DNA of 64,000 nucleotides from a virus: positions 1 to 64,000 of IMG/VR virus record IMGVR_UViG_3300002835_000027. One strand, given 5' to 3'. Each line of letters starts with the position of its first letter. The first letter of the stretch is position 1. Positions 1 to 8,876 of this stretch are shown piece after piece. The position numbers and the translations under genes were made by a program. The notes beneath the pieces were generated by a model. That model ran no database searches and was not told where the DNA came from. It saw only the letters and a program-made list of their open reading frames with translations.

Positions 1-270
1 GTCGAAAGAACGGAGCAAGAATTAATTATGGATCGTATTTCTAGTAAATGGATATTACAATGGGCTTTAGGTGAAGCTTGTGTAATGTTAGCTAATATCA
101 GAGGTAAATATGGTTCAGTTCCTGGGGCTGGTGGATCAGTTAGTTTAAATTCTAGTGATTTACAAGCTAGAGCGGATGAGATGTTTGATAAATGCAGAAT
201 GGAAATCAATACTTACCTCGCTAGTGAACCAGAAAAATTTGGTATGGAAAGTACTATGGTATTGGGGTAA
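1..270 (+). CDS. 13: Neck protein, C-terminal part (T4 gp13-like), cut by window start
   Basis: The reading frame is already open at base 1, so this is the C-terminal end of a longer gene; the ATG at base 28 is internal or only an apparent start. The visible 89 residues contain a W-x-L-x-W-A-L-G-E-A helix, then I-R-G-K-Y and a glycine-rich V-P-G-A-G-G-S-V-S-L-N segment. That pattern resembles the C-terminus of T4-type gp13 neck proteins, which help close the portal after packaging and join head to tail. The assignment also rests on order: it lies 3 bases upstream of a gp14-like gene, which is followed by gp15, as in T4. The family call is from memory of the motif, so it is moderate. Confidence 0.55.
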   Translation, partial: VERTEQELIMDRISSKWILQWALGEACVMLANIRGKYGSVPGAGGSVSLNSSDLQARADEMFDKCRMEINTYLASEPEKFGMESTMVLG

Positions 271-273
271 TAT

Positions 274-1788
274 ATGGCTACTTATAATCCGAATAGAATC
301 ATCCCGCCAATGATTCAGCAGAATGGTTCATTTCAATTATTTAATGAACCATTATCCGATAAGTTAATGAATGAATATGTAACCGAAGGTCTTATGATCG
401 GTGGTACTAATGTCCTCATTTATAAATTATTAGGTATACATGAACAAAAAGATTTATTACCGTTAGATGGAACTGTAATTGCTAACGGTGAATACCCCGA
501 ATTTCCGGCTAGTAATGTTTTTCAAGATGATCCTTGCGAATGGCGTTCTATTAAAAAATGCGGTAAGCGAGATCCAAATACTTATATTGGTTATGATTTT
601 GGGCCGATAAAAATTAAAGATACAGATATTAATAAGTATGCGATTCATACTGAAGTAAAATATCATGTTACTTCAGTTTATATACAGCAAGGCGAATTAC
701 CTAAAAATCGTATAATTAAAGCTCGAGTTGAAAATTCAGAAAATGGTATTAATTGGAAAGGTATTGCTCTTTTAACTATACCAAATGATGCTGATGCTCA
801 TTGGTTAGATATTAAACAAAGTTATCCTGCTAGATTTTGGCGTATAGTTCCTATCCAATATGTGGGAACTGAAGATGATTTATGGATTATCAAAAAATTA
901 TCATTCTCCGAATATACGAAAACTCATATAAGCAATATCCAAGATGATATGGCTTTCTTAGAAAATAGAGATAGAAGTTATTCAATTGATCCTATAGTTA
1001 TCAAAGCATTTTATAATCAAGTTGATGTAATGACAGAATTTAGTGCGATGGGTTTAAATTTAAATAACCAATATAATTTTAAAATGGGTTTTAATATGGT
1101 CGTTCAGCGTTTAAAACGACCTATTGTTATTGGTGATATTATTGATGTTTTATGCGAAGTTCAATATGATACAAATTTAACTCCAGTTAAAAAATATTTA
1201 GAGGTTACTGATGTAACTTGGGATAGTGGTGGTTTTACTCCTGGGTGGCAACCAACCTTATATTCTATTACAGCTCAACCAATGATCGCAAGTCAAGAAA
1301 CTATGGACTTAATGGGTGATTTAAATAATGACTTCTTTGATAGTATCGGTGAGTCATTTAATACTACTGCATTAAAATCATCTAAAAAAATTAAAGCGGA
1401 AGCTAATACATTAGTTCCTGAAGTTGGTGGTAGCTTTAATGATGCTAAACAAATCGATGCTGAGACTATTCGCAAAGGTGCTAGATTCGGAGCCAATTAT
1501 AGTTCATCTAATCCATACGAATATTTTCAAGAAGATGCTATGCCACCAAATGGGTTGCCTTATACTGAAGGTGATGATTATCCTAAAAATCCGAAGAATA
1601 AAGATTATCATCGATTAACTTATTCGACTTTAGAAGATCCGATTCCACCTAGATTATATAGATATTCATCAGCAAAACAAAGATGGATCTTTATGGAAGA
1701 AGATAAACGTATGAGATCTAATTCAAAAAAACCAACGATATCAAATTATGAAGATAATGGTGTCGATATTACTAAAATAGGCCGTTAA
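274..1788 (+). CDS. 14: Probable neck protein (T4 gp14-like) with inserted discoidin-like domain
   Basis: This 504-residue protein sits between a gp13-like and a gp15 gene, the position of gp14 in T4. Its N-terminus (about 1-70) and the region about 230-350 follow the general plan of gp14: an N-terminal helix with N-E-Y-V-T-E-G-L and a later M-G-L-N-L-N-N domain ending in a W-x-P-x-L-Y-S-I-T strand. Between them (about 75-230) is extra sequence ending in A-R-F-W-R-I-V-P-I, typical of the last strands of F5/8 type C (discoidin, galactose-binding-like) folds. T4 gp14 is only about 256 residues, so the insertion roughly doubles it. The C-terminal 130 residues are polar and look unstructured. It is in one transcription unit with its neighbours. 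The discoidin call is inference from pattern. Confidence 0.55.
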   Translation: MATYNPNRIIPPMIQQNGSFQLFNEPLSDKLMNEYVTEGLMIGGTNVLIYKLLGIHEQKDLLPLDGTVIANGEYPEFPASNVFQDDPCEWRSIKKCGKRDPNTYIGYDFGPIKIKDTDINKYAIHTEVKYHVTSVYIQQGELPKNRIIKARVENSENGINWKGIALLTIPNDADAHWLDIKQSYPARFWRIVPIQYVGTEDDLWIIKKLSFSEYTKTHISNIQDDMAFLENRDRSYSIDPIVIKAFYNQVDVMTEFSAMGLNLNNQYNFKMGFNMVVQRLKRPIVIGDIIDVLCEVQYDTNLTPVKKYLEVTDVTWDSGGFTPGWQPTLYSITAQPMIASQETMDLMGDLNNDFFDSIGESFNTTALKSSKKIKAEANTLVPEVGGSFNDAKQIDAETIRKGARFGANYSSSNPYEYFQEDAMPPNGLPYTEGDDYPKNPKNKDYHRLTYSTLEDPIPPRLYRYSSAKQRWIFMEEDKRMRSNSKKPTISNYEDNGVDITKIGR

Positions 1789-1789
1789 A

Positions 1790-2536
1790 ATGAATTATTA
1801 TTATAATAATCAGATTAAAAAACATATAGTCCAATTTATGGAAATCTTTAGGGGGTTTGAAGTAAAGACTGGTCGAACTAAAGATGGAACTATCAAATCT
1901 ATCGATGTTCCTGTTATGTATGGTAGTATGGATAGAGTTTCTGCTGCTATTGCCTCAGGTAATACTCAAAATCAACCATTAAGATTACCCGTAGTATCAG
2001 CTTATCTTAGAGATATTACTATGGCATCAGATCGATTTAAAGGTGTCGATACTATAAAAACAATGTCGTATACTCCAGTTGGCGGTGTTTTTCCCGAAGA
2101 TACTAAAACGATTAGTCAAGTTATGCCTACTCCATTTAAATTATCAATGGAGTTAAAAATATATAGTAGTAATTTGGATTCCCAATTACAAATATTAGAG
2201 CAAGTTTTAATTTTATTTAATCCCAGTTTGCAAATTCAAACTTCAGATGCATTATTCGATGGCGGCAAAATTACCACAGTTGAATTAACTAGTATTAGCA
2301 ATGAAGAAAACTTCCCAGTAATGGGTGAACGCAGAACTATTATTCATACTTTAAATTTTGAATTTATAGTTTATTTGTCTGCGCCGGCTGAAATTAAAAA
2401 CGATAGAATTAGAACTATTAAGTTACGAATAGCTAGTGTAAATGATACTATGGATTTTGATAATATTGTTTTAGATGATAGGTTAGATCCGAATAAAAGT
2501 GCGTTTGATTTATCGGTTTTAGATACCTTGGCATAA
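1790..2536 (+). CDS. 15: Tail sheath stabilizer/completion protein (gp15-like)
   Basis: The 248-residue length matches T4 gp15 (272). The N-terminus starts M-N-Y-Y-Y-N-N-Q-I-K-K, like the M-F-G-Y-F-Y-N start of gp15, and is followed by the V-P-V-M-Y-G-S-M-D-R segment that corresponds to the gp15 V-P-I-T-Y-A-S motif. Later P-T-P-F-K-L-S-M-E-L-K-I-Y and Q-L-Q-I-L-E-Q-V-L-I-L-F-N-P match the central gp15 core. In T4, gp15 caps the finished tail as a hexamer and docks it to the neck. The gene starts 1 base after the gp14-like stop and is followed by a strong bidirectional terminator, so it ends the transcription unit. Confidence 0.85.
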   Translation: MNYYYNNQIKKHIVQFMEIFRGFEVKTGRTKDGTIKSIDVPVMYGSMDRVSAAIASGNTQNQPLRLPVVSAYLRDITMASDRFKGVDTIKTMSYTPVGGVFPEDTKTISQVMPTPFKLSMELKIYSSNLDSQLQILEQVLILFNPSLQIQTSDALFDGGKITTVELTSISNEENFPVMGERRTIIHTLNFEFIVYLSAPAEIKNDRIRTIKLRIASVNDTMDFDNIVLDDRLDPNKSAFDLSVLDTLA

Positions 2537-2613
2537 TTGGGGTATATGCCGATTTAAATTAAATCAATATCATTACATAAATTTATTATTTAAGCCGTTT
2601 TATACGGCAAAAG

Positions 2614-2645
2614 AAAAGCCGTAATCATAACAATTACGGCTTTTT
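2614..2645. terminator. Bidirectional intrinsic terminator
   Basis: A 12-bp perfect stem (left arm 2614-2625, right arm 2633-2644, loop CATAACA) contains the GC-rich core GCCG/CGGC, is flanked by an A-run on the left and a T-run on the right, and separates the converging gp15 and sheath genes. A smaller GCCGT...ACGGC hairpin precedes it at 2594-2608. The symmetric A and T runs would terminate transcription from both sides. Confidence 0.85.
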
Positions 2646-2655
2646 CTATGTAACT

Positions 2656-5571
2656 TTATGCGGTTACTGAATCGCCGGTTTTTACTAACGTAATTGGTAC
2701 GTAGATAAACTCGATCGCTTTTGTTGGTTTTAATGCAATATGAACATATAATTCATTACGATCAATCGTGTCTGCTGTATTATTGCTAGTATCGCATAAT
2801 ACCGCGAAGTCATACAAACCACGTTTGATTTTAATGTCATGTAAATACGAATTAACCAATGATGTTACGTTTTTACGTGTAATATCATCATTTGGTTCCA
2901 TTAAGAAGCGATATAATGCTTTTCTTACACCACGTCTAATAAACATTATCAAACGCGCAACGTTAATACGATCTAATGCCGAATTAAATCCTAAGTTAAC
3001 GCGAGTTTTTTGACCCCATACCATAACACCATGTTGCAATGAATCATGTATTGGGTTAATATTACATAATGAATATAAACTATCGCGTAAACCTTCATTT
3101 AAACGAACTCGTTTAAACATAGCATCTGGCGTACCTAATAAACCTTCAACGTAACCAACCGCATTTACACCAATTGTTCCTGATACTAAGCCTCTATTTG
3201 GACCAGCTGGTGCCATCCAAACATAACTTGTATTATCACTATTAGTTAATGCAGCTAACGCGATACCAGAGGCGGCACACATTACATCATATCCATCTAA
3301 GTTTGATGCATATCCATGTGGATAATAATAAGCAATCAAACCACGATTATCTGATCTAATATTATTAGATATTGATATAATAGTTGATTGATCAATTGAT
3401 TGGCCCCAACTAATAACATCACGAGGTGTCATATTCATTGGAGTATCAGCTAATACTAATGCTTCGTATTTTACTTGTTCAACTAAACTTAACATTTCGT
3501 CAGCTAATTCTGGGAAACCAGGACATAATACTAAGTTAAATTCATAACCCTCAGATGTAATATCACTACCCATCAAAGGTTCAACTTCCATATTAACACT
3601 TGAGTTATCGCGAATAACTTGAACAAATTTATTTACGACTGCTAATCGACGTGATGCATCATCACTACCAATTAAATTATCCGAACCATTATGAGCTGAT
3701 AATTCTTTTGAGAAGAACCAACTTTGAGTGCGTTCGTATTGTAAACAAACAGTTTTTACTAAATTTCCGAATTGTTCAACAGATATACCATTTACTTTAC
3801 GGTTATTTAATACCATACTAACATCGCCAGTAAATGTAGCTCCAGTTAATAAAGCAACAGTACCAGATGATGTTTTAGATAAAATAGTTAAAACAGTGCT
3901 TCTACCAACATTAGATGCAGTACCCGTATAGATTCCGTCAACTAATGAACCACCGGCATCAACAGTAAATCCATCTGATGCTAAAATATTAACTGATGGT
4001 CTGAAATCAATATCAACTAAACCATTAATCACGATTGGTCTAATAGTAATCGATTTTGAAGCCGAAGCCGAAGATGATGGTAATTCGTTTACTGTGTGAT
4101 TGTTTGGATAATTTTGAACTACAAATTGAGGAATCGAACCAGTTAATCTACCAACAGTATCAACGTAAAGTTCAATATCAACATTCGCTGGAACTTTATT
4201 AGTGATATTAATAATATCTAAATCTAATAATTTCGCTGCGTCTGATACTGCATCTGCACGAATAGCATTAATTTGTGTTGGTGTTAATGATGTAGTGGTT
4301 GAATTACCTATATTTAAAGTGTAACTACCATAAGAAGCAGTTAAATTACATTCACCAGTTGTTAAATTAACTGTTCCTGCAATTGTAGCTCCATGTAGAC
4401 GTAATTTACCTTTAATAACTGAACCAGAACCGTCAGTAAAGAATGTTTGTTGTGCACGACCTGTTATTGGTGGCGTTGCTGCTGGGTTAGCTGCAATAGC
4501 AGGAATAAACACTGAACCATTATTAAATGAATTACGCATTGAACCGATATCGGTTGGGCGAATCATTTCTCTAAGGCGACCAAGAATACCAGTAAAGTGA
4601 GTTGATGCTACTGGTGGTTGGCTAGTTACTGGATCATAAGGTGATGCGTAAACTAAACGAGCGGCGGCACTTAATAAATTTGTTTCTTTAGTAGATTCAG
4701 TGTATTGGTTTGTGCTTAAAATTAATCCGTTTGTGTTTTTATTAGTAGCTACTGGTAGATATTGGGAATAACTATACTGTAAATGTCCATTTGCATCTAA
4801 AGTTGTATTTTCTACGTTATAAAAATTACCACTTAAAATATTAGAAATGTTAAATCTTAGATATGCACTATCTCTATATTTGTCTGCAAAGGTGCTAGTT
4901 GTTTTAGCTAACTCGACCATCGCATTATTAATAATTTTTTCTAATTGTGCATTTTCAGCTTGCATTTCATTCAATTCTTTATAATAAGCGCTATACTTAT
5001 CAATTAAAGCTTGAGATGCATTTGTTGGAATCGGTAAAATATTACCAGCATCATCCAATAAATCAACTGGAATTTGAATAGATCCACCCAATAATTGAGT
5101 ATTTCTATTTGCTGTTCTATAATTTTGAACTGCATTTAAATAAATGGTAGCAGCTAATTTTGCATTAGAAACTACATTAGGTGTTGTTTTTGATTCCCAG
5201 ATATTAGATGCTGTTTCTGTATCATCATCTAAATCGATATCTGCGCGGATAACGTAAGCGCGATTTCCCAATTTTAAAAATTGGTTTAATGCGAACAACC
5301 CATATTCATTTCTGCAATCGCCGTGCAAAGGTTGATCGTAAACATCGCGTTTAAAAATCGGAAATCCGTATGCCTCAATACTTTCACGTAATGAAGTAAT
5401 TAACCGTGGGACGCCAGCTTCGATTGTTCCGTAGGCAACCGAGTTAGTGTTTGGTAAAAGTTTTCCGTATTTGGTGGCGATAAAAAAAAGTGGTACTGTA
5501 GATGCCGTTGATGGTAAGTAAATGGACTCATCACTAACAGTTACTTGTACCCCAGGGTTAAGTAATGCCAT
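2656..5571 (-). CDS. 18: Tail sheath protein (gp18-like), enlarged
   Basis: The protein is the contractile sheath that drives the tube through the cell envelope. The N-terminus M-A-L-L-N-P-G-V-Q-V and the C-terminal third (G-L-I-A-Y-Y-Y-P-H-G-Y, V-W-M-A-P-A-G-P-N-R-G, L-Q-H-G-V-M-V-W-G-Q-K-T, V-A-R-L-I-M-F-I-R-R-G) are classic phage sheath motifs. At 971 residues it is about 300 longer than T4 gp18 (659). The extra material is a beta-rich, Ser/Thr-rich stretch at roughly residues 375-600, between the conserved N- and C-terminal regions. The gene is on the strand opposite to its neighbours and is divergent from the tail tube gene, with its own late promoter element about 40 bases upstream. Confidence 0.93.
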   Translation of the reverse strand: MALLNPGVQVTVSDESIYLPSTASTVPLFFIATKYGKLLPNTNSVAYGTIEAGVPRLITSLRESIEAYGFPIFKRDVYDQPLHGDCRNEYGLFALNQFLKLGNRAYVIRADIDLDDDTETASNIWESKTTPNVVSNAKLAATIYLNAVQNYRTANRNTQLLGGSIQIPVDLLDDAGNILPIPTNASQALIDKYSAYYKELNEMQAENAQLEKIINNAMVELAKTTSTFADKYRDSAYLRFNISNILSGNFYNVENTTLDANGHLQYSYSQYLPVATNKNTNGLILSTNQYTESTKETNLLSAAARLVYASPYDPVTSQPPVASTHFTGILGRLREMIRPTDIGSMRNSFNNGSVFIPAIAANPAATPPITGRAQQTFFTDGSGSVIKGKLRLHGATIAGTVNLTTGECNLTASYGSYTLNIGNSTTTSLTPTQINAIRADAVSDAAKLLDLDIINITNKVPANVDIELYVDTVGRLTGSIPQFVVQNYPNNHTVNELPSSSASASKSITIRPIVINGLVDIDFRPSVNILASDGFTVDAGGSLVDGIYTGTASNVGRSTVLTILSKTSSGTVALLTGATFTGDVSMVLNNRKVNGISVEQFGNLVKTVCLQYERTQSWFFSKELSAHNGSDNLIGSDDASRRLAVVNKFVQVIRDNSSVNMEVEPLMGSDITSEGYEFNLVLCPGFPELADEMLSLVEQVKYEALVLADTPMNMTPRDVISWGQSIDQSTIISISNNIRSDNRGLIAYYYPHGYASNLDGYDVMCAASGIALAALTNSDNTSYVWMAPAGPNRGLVSGTIGVNAVGYVEGLLGTPDAMFKRVRLNEGLRDSLYSLCNINPIHDSLQHGVMVWGQKTRVNLGFNSALDRINVARLIMFIRRGVRKALYRFLMEPNDDITRKNVTSLVNSYLHDIKIKRGLYDFAVLCDTSNNTADTIDRNELYVHIALKPTKAIEFIYVPITLVKTGDSVTA

Positions 5572-5607
5572 GTTTTAACTCCCAAAATATGTAATTTAGT
5601 ATTTTGA

Positions 5608-5615
5608 TATTTATT
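5608..5615 (-). promoter_or_regulatory. T4-type late promoter for the sheath gene
   Basis: Read on the minus strand this is AATAAATATC, 37 bases upstream of the sheath start codon. It matches the gp55-dependent late consensus TATAAATA at 7 of 8 positions and lies back to back with the tube promoter. Confidence 0.75.
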
Positions 5616-5622
5616 AGTAGGA

Positions 5623-5630
5623 CATAAATA
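5623..5630 (+). promoter_or_regulatory. T4-type late promoter for the tail tube gene
   Basis: CATAAATATC lies about 35 bases upstream of the tail tube ATG; a TAGGAG ribosome-binding site follows at 5653-5658. Only 7 bases separate it from the divergent sheath promoter, so sheath and tube would be induced together. Confidence 0.75.
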
Positions 5631-5664
5631 TCAAATATGTATACAGCACACTTAGGAGTCATAA

Positions 5665-6342
5665 ATGGCAACAATTATGGATATCGGTATTGATCCTACC
5701 AATATTGGTATGTATCAGCCGAAGCTTAAAAATAGATGGAAAGCGGTGTTTTTAAATCTAGGTGGTCCTAGAAGCACTGCTATTGGGTATGAGTCGATTT
5801 TATCTAATGCATTAGAAATGTTATCGTCTGAACCCAATGCAATTACAATGCAATGTACTAATTTTCAAAGACCGTCATTGCAGTTCCAAGAAGTAGAATT
5901 ACACAGATATAACTCAGTTGCATATGTGGGTTCAAAACATTCATGGAATGAATGTACTATGACGTTAGAAGATGACGTTACCAGTAAAGCAGCTAGAAAA
6001 TTACGCGAACAATTAGAACGTCAACAATATTTAATTGGTGATTCAGGCCAAATGAATATTTTAGGTGCTGGTTTAGGAACTGCTAATTTATTAGGCACTG
6101 CAGCAACTGCATCTGAATATAAATTCGCATGTACTGTTGCGATGTTAGATGGTGGTGTTAATGAATTAGAAAGATGGCATTTGCAAGGTTGCTGGTTTAA
6201 ATCAGTTAACTGGGGTGATTTGGCTTATTCTGACGGTGAAAAAGTAACTATTGAAGTTACTATGCGTTTTGATCATGCAGTTCAAAGATTCCCAAATGTC
6301 GAATATGGTCATGCTTTGGGTGGTGCAGGAAATACCGAATAA
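5665..6342 (+). CDS. 19: Tail tube protein (gp19-like)
   Basis: This is the structural unit of the inner tail tube through which DNA passes. Motifs of the T4-type tube family are visible: an N-terminal N-R-W-K-A-V-F-L segment, the L-H-R-Y-N-S-V-A-Y-V-G turn with W-N-E-C-T-M-T-L-E-D-D, and the C-terminal W-H-L-Q-G-C-W-F-K-S-V-N-W-G-D-L plus V-T-I-E-V-T-M-R-F-D-H-A strands. At 225 residues it is longer than T4 gp19 (163), with a Gly/Ala-rich linker about residues 130-150. A clear TAGGAG ribosome-binding site and a late promoter precede it. It is followed 2 bases later by a larger protein that probably shares the same fold. Confidence 0.9.
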   Translation: MATIMDIGIDPTNIGMYQPKLKNRWKAVFLNLGGPRSTAIGYESILSNALEMLSSEPNAITMQCTNFQRPSLQFQEVELHRYNSVAYVGSKHSWNECTMTLEDDVTSKAARKLREQLERQQYLIGDSGQMNILGAGLGTANLLGTAATASEYKFACTVAMLDGGVNELERWHLQGCWFKSVNWGDLAYSDGEKVTIEVTMRFDHAVQRFPNVEYGHALGGAGNTE

Positions 6343-6344
6343 TT

Positions 6345-7892
6345 ATGAGCGCATATAACGTATTTAATTCTTTTATTCAAGGGGCTATCGTTGGTGTAAC
6401 TAATGCTGCGATTGGTAAAGTTATACATCGTAGTATACCCCGAGATGGTCAAAATTTATTAGCCGCTCTTGGTGTTAGACGTCCTTTATTAGGGGTTAAA
6501 GACCCAGTTGCTAATACTTTGATAACAGCAGGATTAAATTCGGCGATTCATATTATCGGTGCGATCAATTCAGGTTACCTTAATTCTAATAATTATGGTA
6601 ATTATAATAGTTATAGTAGTAACGGAATTATGGGGCGCAACTTATCGTCGCAAAGCGGGTTATTAGCGTCCCATATTAACGGTTTAACTGATATGCAGGC
6701 TGGATTATTGGATAGATGGGAATATTTAACTCCCGGTTTATTCGATAGTTCAATCTCGCAACTTATTTTAAATGAAAGAGCTACCGGGACTATCGCTAAT
6801 GCAGATGGTATTCCTAGTTTAACGAGAAGTCCATATGAAGAACATAATAATATCAGTACACTTACTGGTGATGATTATTATGCATTCGATATAGTTAATT
6901 TTTATCCTAAAGCGAAATATACTTACTTAGTTCATTTTACTTTTTATCAAGAATACCAACCATCATTAGAAGATTCGTTTACTTTTTTAATTAAAAAATT
7001 CGATAAACCAAAAATAACAATTAACCACGAAGAAGTTAATTTTTATAATTTTAAATCGCATATACCTAAAAATATTACATACTCTCCAGTATCTTTAGAT
7101 ATACATGATGATATTAGAAATGAATCATTAAACTTTTTGGTTTCTTACTTGCGAAGAGTAAGCCCAATATTTAATCATGAGAGTTCTAAATTATTTGAAA
7201 CTAATGGTTTAGATTTTTCAAAGTCAACAGCATCGTATTCATTAGTAACTCAACAAAATAATGTTAATATTATAGAAAGTATTAAAGTTTATCATCTATA
7301 TAATGCTAATAGAACTATGGATATCCACGTTTTCAATAATCCTAAAATTCAAGAAATTAATTTAGGTGATTTTGATATGGCTGATGGTACTAATGGTAGC
7401 AATATCGTATTAGAATTTGTTTATGATAATTATTTCTTAAATACGGGAATTGCACCAGAAGTACCAACTAATGTAATATCAGTTTCAGAATTAGCACCAA
7501 ATCCACGGACCGAAGTTCTAACATCGAAAGGTGCTGAATTAACTGATGATTTAACTAACTTATTGAATGATGCGGGAGATCCATCATCTAAAACTAATGA
7601 TGATCCGGCTACTTTATCTAAAGCTAAAAATGGTGATTCCATTATTAATCCTATACCGAGTAAATTACCTGAACAAATTAATTTAGGTTTAGAAAATCCT
7701 AAATTTGCTAATTCATTACAATTAAATCAAATAAGTCAAGATACAAAAACTCCTAAACTTAATGTAGCTAGTGCAATTAATTCATTAAATAAAGAACCAT
7801 TAAAAACTCCAAATTCAATTACTGGTTATGATCAAAATACTAGTGCTGGGGCTCAGCGAATAACACCAAACTTCCAATCATACTTAGTTTAA
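6345..7892 (+). CDS. Baseplate tail-tube junction protein (gp48/gp54-like)
   Basis: This 515-residue protein begins with an Ala/Gly/Ile-rich segment (about 1-75). A central domain at about residues 175-370 has alternating hydrophobic strands such as Y-T-Y-L-V-H-F-T-F-Y, F-T-F-L-I-K-K-F-D-K-P-K-I and I-V-L-E-F-V-Y-D-N-Y, the layout of tube-fold initiator and cap proteins in T4 (gp54, gp48) that start the tube on the baseplate. The remaining 145 residues are polar and Asn/Pro/Ser rich. The ATG follows the tube gene stop by 2 bases, so the two are co-translated. The tube-fold call is inference from pattern and position; which of gp48 or gp54 it replaces cannot be decided. Confidence 0.6.
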   Translation: MSAYNVFNSFIQGAIVGVTNAAIGKVIHRSIPRDGQNLLAALGVRRPLLGVKDPVANTLITAGLNSAIHIIGAINSGYLNSNNYGNYNSYSSNGIMGRNLSSQSGLLASHINGLTDMQAGLLDRWEYLTPGLFDSSISQLILNERATGTIANADGIPSLTRSPYEEHNNISTLTGDDYYAFDIVNFYPKAKYTYLVHFTFYQEYQPSLEDSFTFLIKKFDKPKITINHEEVNFYNFKSHIPKNITYSPVSLDIHDDIRNESLNFLVSYLRRVSPIFNHESSKLFETNGLDFSKSTASYSLVTQQNNVNIIESIKVYHLYNANRTMDIHVFNNPKIQEINLGDFDMADGTNGSNIVLEFVYDNYFLNTGIAPEVPTNVISVSELAPNPRTEVLTSKGAELTDDLTNLLNDAGDPSSKTNDDPATLSKAKNGDSIINPIPSKLPEQINLGLENPKFANSLQLNQISQDTKTPKLNVASAINSLNKEPLKTPNSITGYDQNTSAGAQRITPNFQSYLV

Positions 7893-7894
7893 TT

Positions 7895-8332
7895 ATGGCA
7901 AGGTTTACTCAGGGTTTATATACGCCGAATAATCCCGAAAAATATATAGGTGATATTGAAAAAATTAGATTTATGTCTTCTTGGGAATTATCTATGCATA
8001 AATTTTTAGATAATAATACCAAAATAGTAAGATGGAGTTCGGAAACTATCGCTATTAAATATATTAAACCAACCGATCAAAAAATTCATAGATATTTTCC
8101 AGATTATTACGTTGAATATATTAATACTCAAAATCAATTAAAAAGATGTATTATCGAAGTTAAACCCCACGCACAAACTAAAGTATCCAGAGCTAAAAAA
8201 CCAAAAAATAAGTTATACGAAGATATTCAATATGCCGTAAATCAAGCAAAATGGCATGCATGCAAACATTTTTGCGATATGAATAACATCGAATTTAAGA
8301 TTATTACCGAAAAACAAATGTTTCGAGTCTAA
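7895..8332 (+). CDS. 4: Head completion nuclease (gp4-like)
   Basis: This 145-residue protein matches the length and motif order of T4 gp4 (150 residues), a TnsA-N-like nuclease fold that finishes packaged heads before tail joining. The restriction-endonuclease-like core is visible: S-S-W-E (E31), F-P-D-Y-Y-V-E-Y (D70) and C-I-I-E-V-K-P (E88, K90), a D-x(n)-E-x-K arrangement. A basic stretch (K-V-S-R-A-K-K-P-K-N-K) follows the active site. The gene begins 2 bases after the preceding stop and closes the tail tube transcription unit; a 130-base gap with a new late promoter follows. Confidence 0.85.
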   Translation: MARFTQGLYTPNNPEKYIGDIEKIRFMSSWELSMHKFLDNNTKIVRWSSETIAIKYIKPTDQKIHRYFPDYYVEYINTQNQLKRCIIEVKPHAQTKVSRAKKPKNKLYEDIQYAVNQAKWHACKHFCDMNNIEFKIITEKQMFRV

Positions 8333-8439
8333 TCAACGAGTTATCCCAAAATAAAATCAAAATTATACAATAATATAATATATAACCCTTTAATTTTGAC
8401 GTATTTCATGTCCTTTTATATACGCCTAAAATATAGGTA

Positions 8440-8447
8440 TATAAATA
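8440..8447 (+). promoter_or_regulatory. T4-type late promoter for the terminase genes
   Basis: A perfect TATAAATA followed by TTTTTT lies 15 bases upstream of the small terminase ATG. If transcription starts where T4 late promoters do, the leader would be only a few bases, and no clear Shine-Dalgarno sequence is seen. The rest of the 130-base gap before it is plain AT-rich sequence. Confidence 0.75.
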
Positions 8448-8462
8448 TTTTTTATTTAAGAC

Positions 8463-8876
8463 ATGGACAATTTAATAGAACACCCATTTGAAGACTTATT
8501 CGATATAGAATCTGGAACTACTGTATTGCCTGAATTAGTAGAAGAAGAAGTAAAATTAACTAATTTTGATCTATTCGACGATAAAGATATTGAAATAGAG
8601 CAGCAATACGAAACAATTTACAATGCGGCTTTTGCTGCATTTACTAATCAATGTATGGCTGTAGAACGAGGCGCTGATCCAGGGCATACCCCTAGAAATA
8701 TGGAAGTTGCTAATCAATTTTTAACTACTGCATTAAATGCAGTTAAAGAAAAAGCTGACTTAAAACATAAGAAAGAAAAAAATAGAGTCGTTAGTTCTAA
8801 AAATATAACTAATAATAATTTAATCATGGATAGAAAGGATATCTTAGATATGATTCAAAATGGAACACTAAAATGA
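8463..8876 (+). CDS. terS: Terminase small subunit (gp16-like)
   Basis: The 137-residue protein lies directly upstream of, and overlaps by 4 bases (ATGA), the large terminase gene. It has the gp16 plan: an acidic N-terminus, a central pair of helices with the T-P-R-N-M-E-V-A-N-Q-F-L segment that matches the S-P-R-H-M-E-V-F-A-T-L-M region of T4 gp16, a Lys-rich helix, and an Asn-rich tail. Small terminase rings select viral DNA and stimulate the ATPase of the large subunit. Sequence similarity in this family is always low, so the call depends on the central motif and synteny together. Confidence 0.8.
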   Translation: MDNLIEHPFEDLFDIESGTTVLPELVEEEVKLTNFDLFDDKDIEIEQQYETIYNAAFAAFTNQCMAVERGADPGHTPRNMEVANQFLTTALNAVKEKADLKHKKEKNRVVSSKNITNNNLIMDRKDILDMIQNGTLK

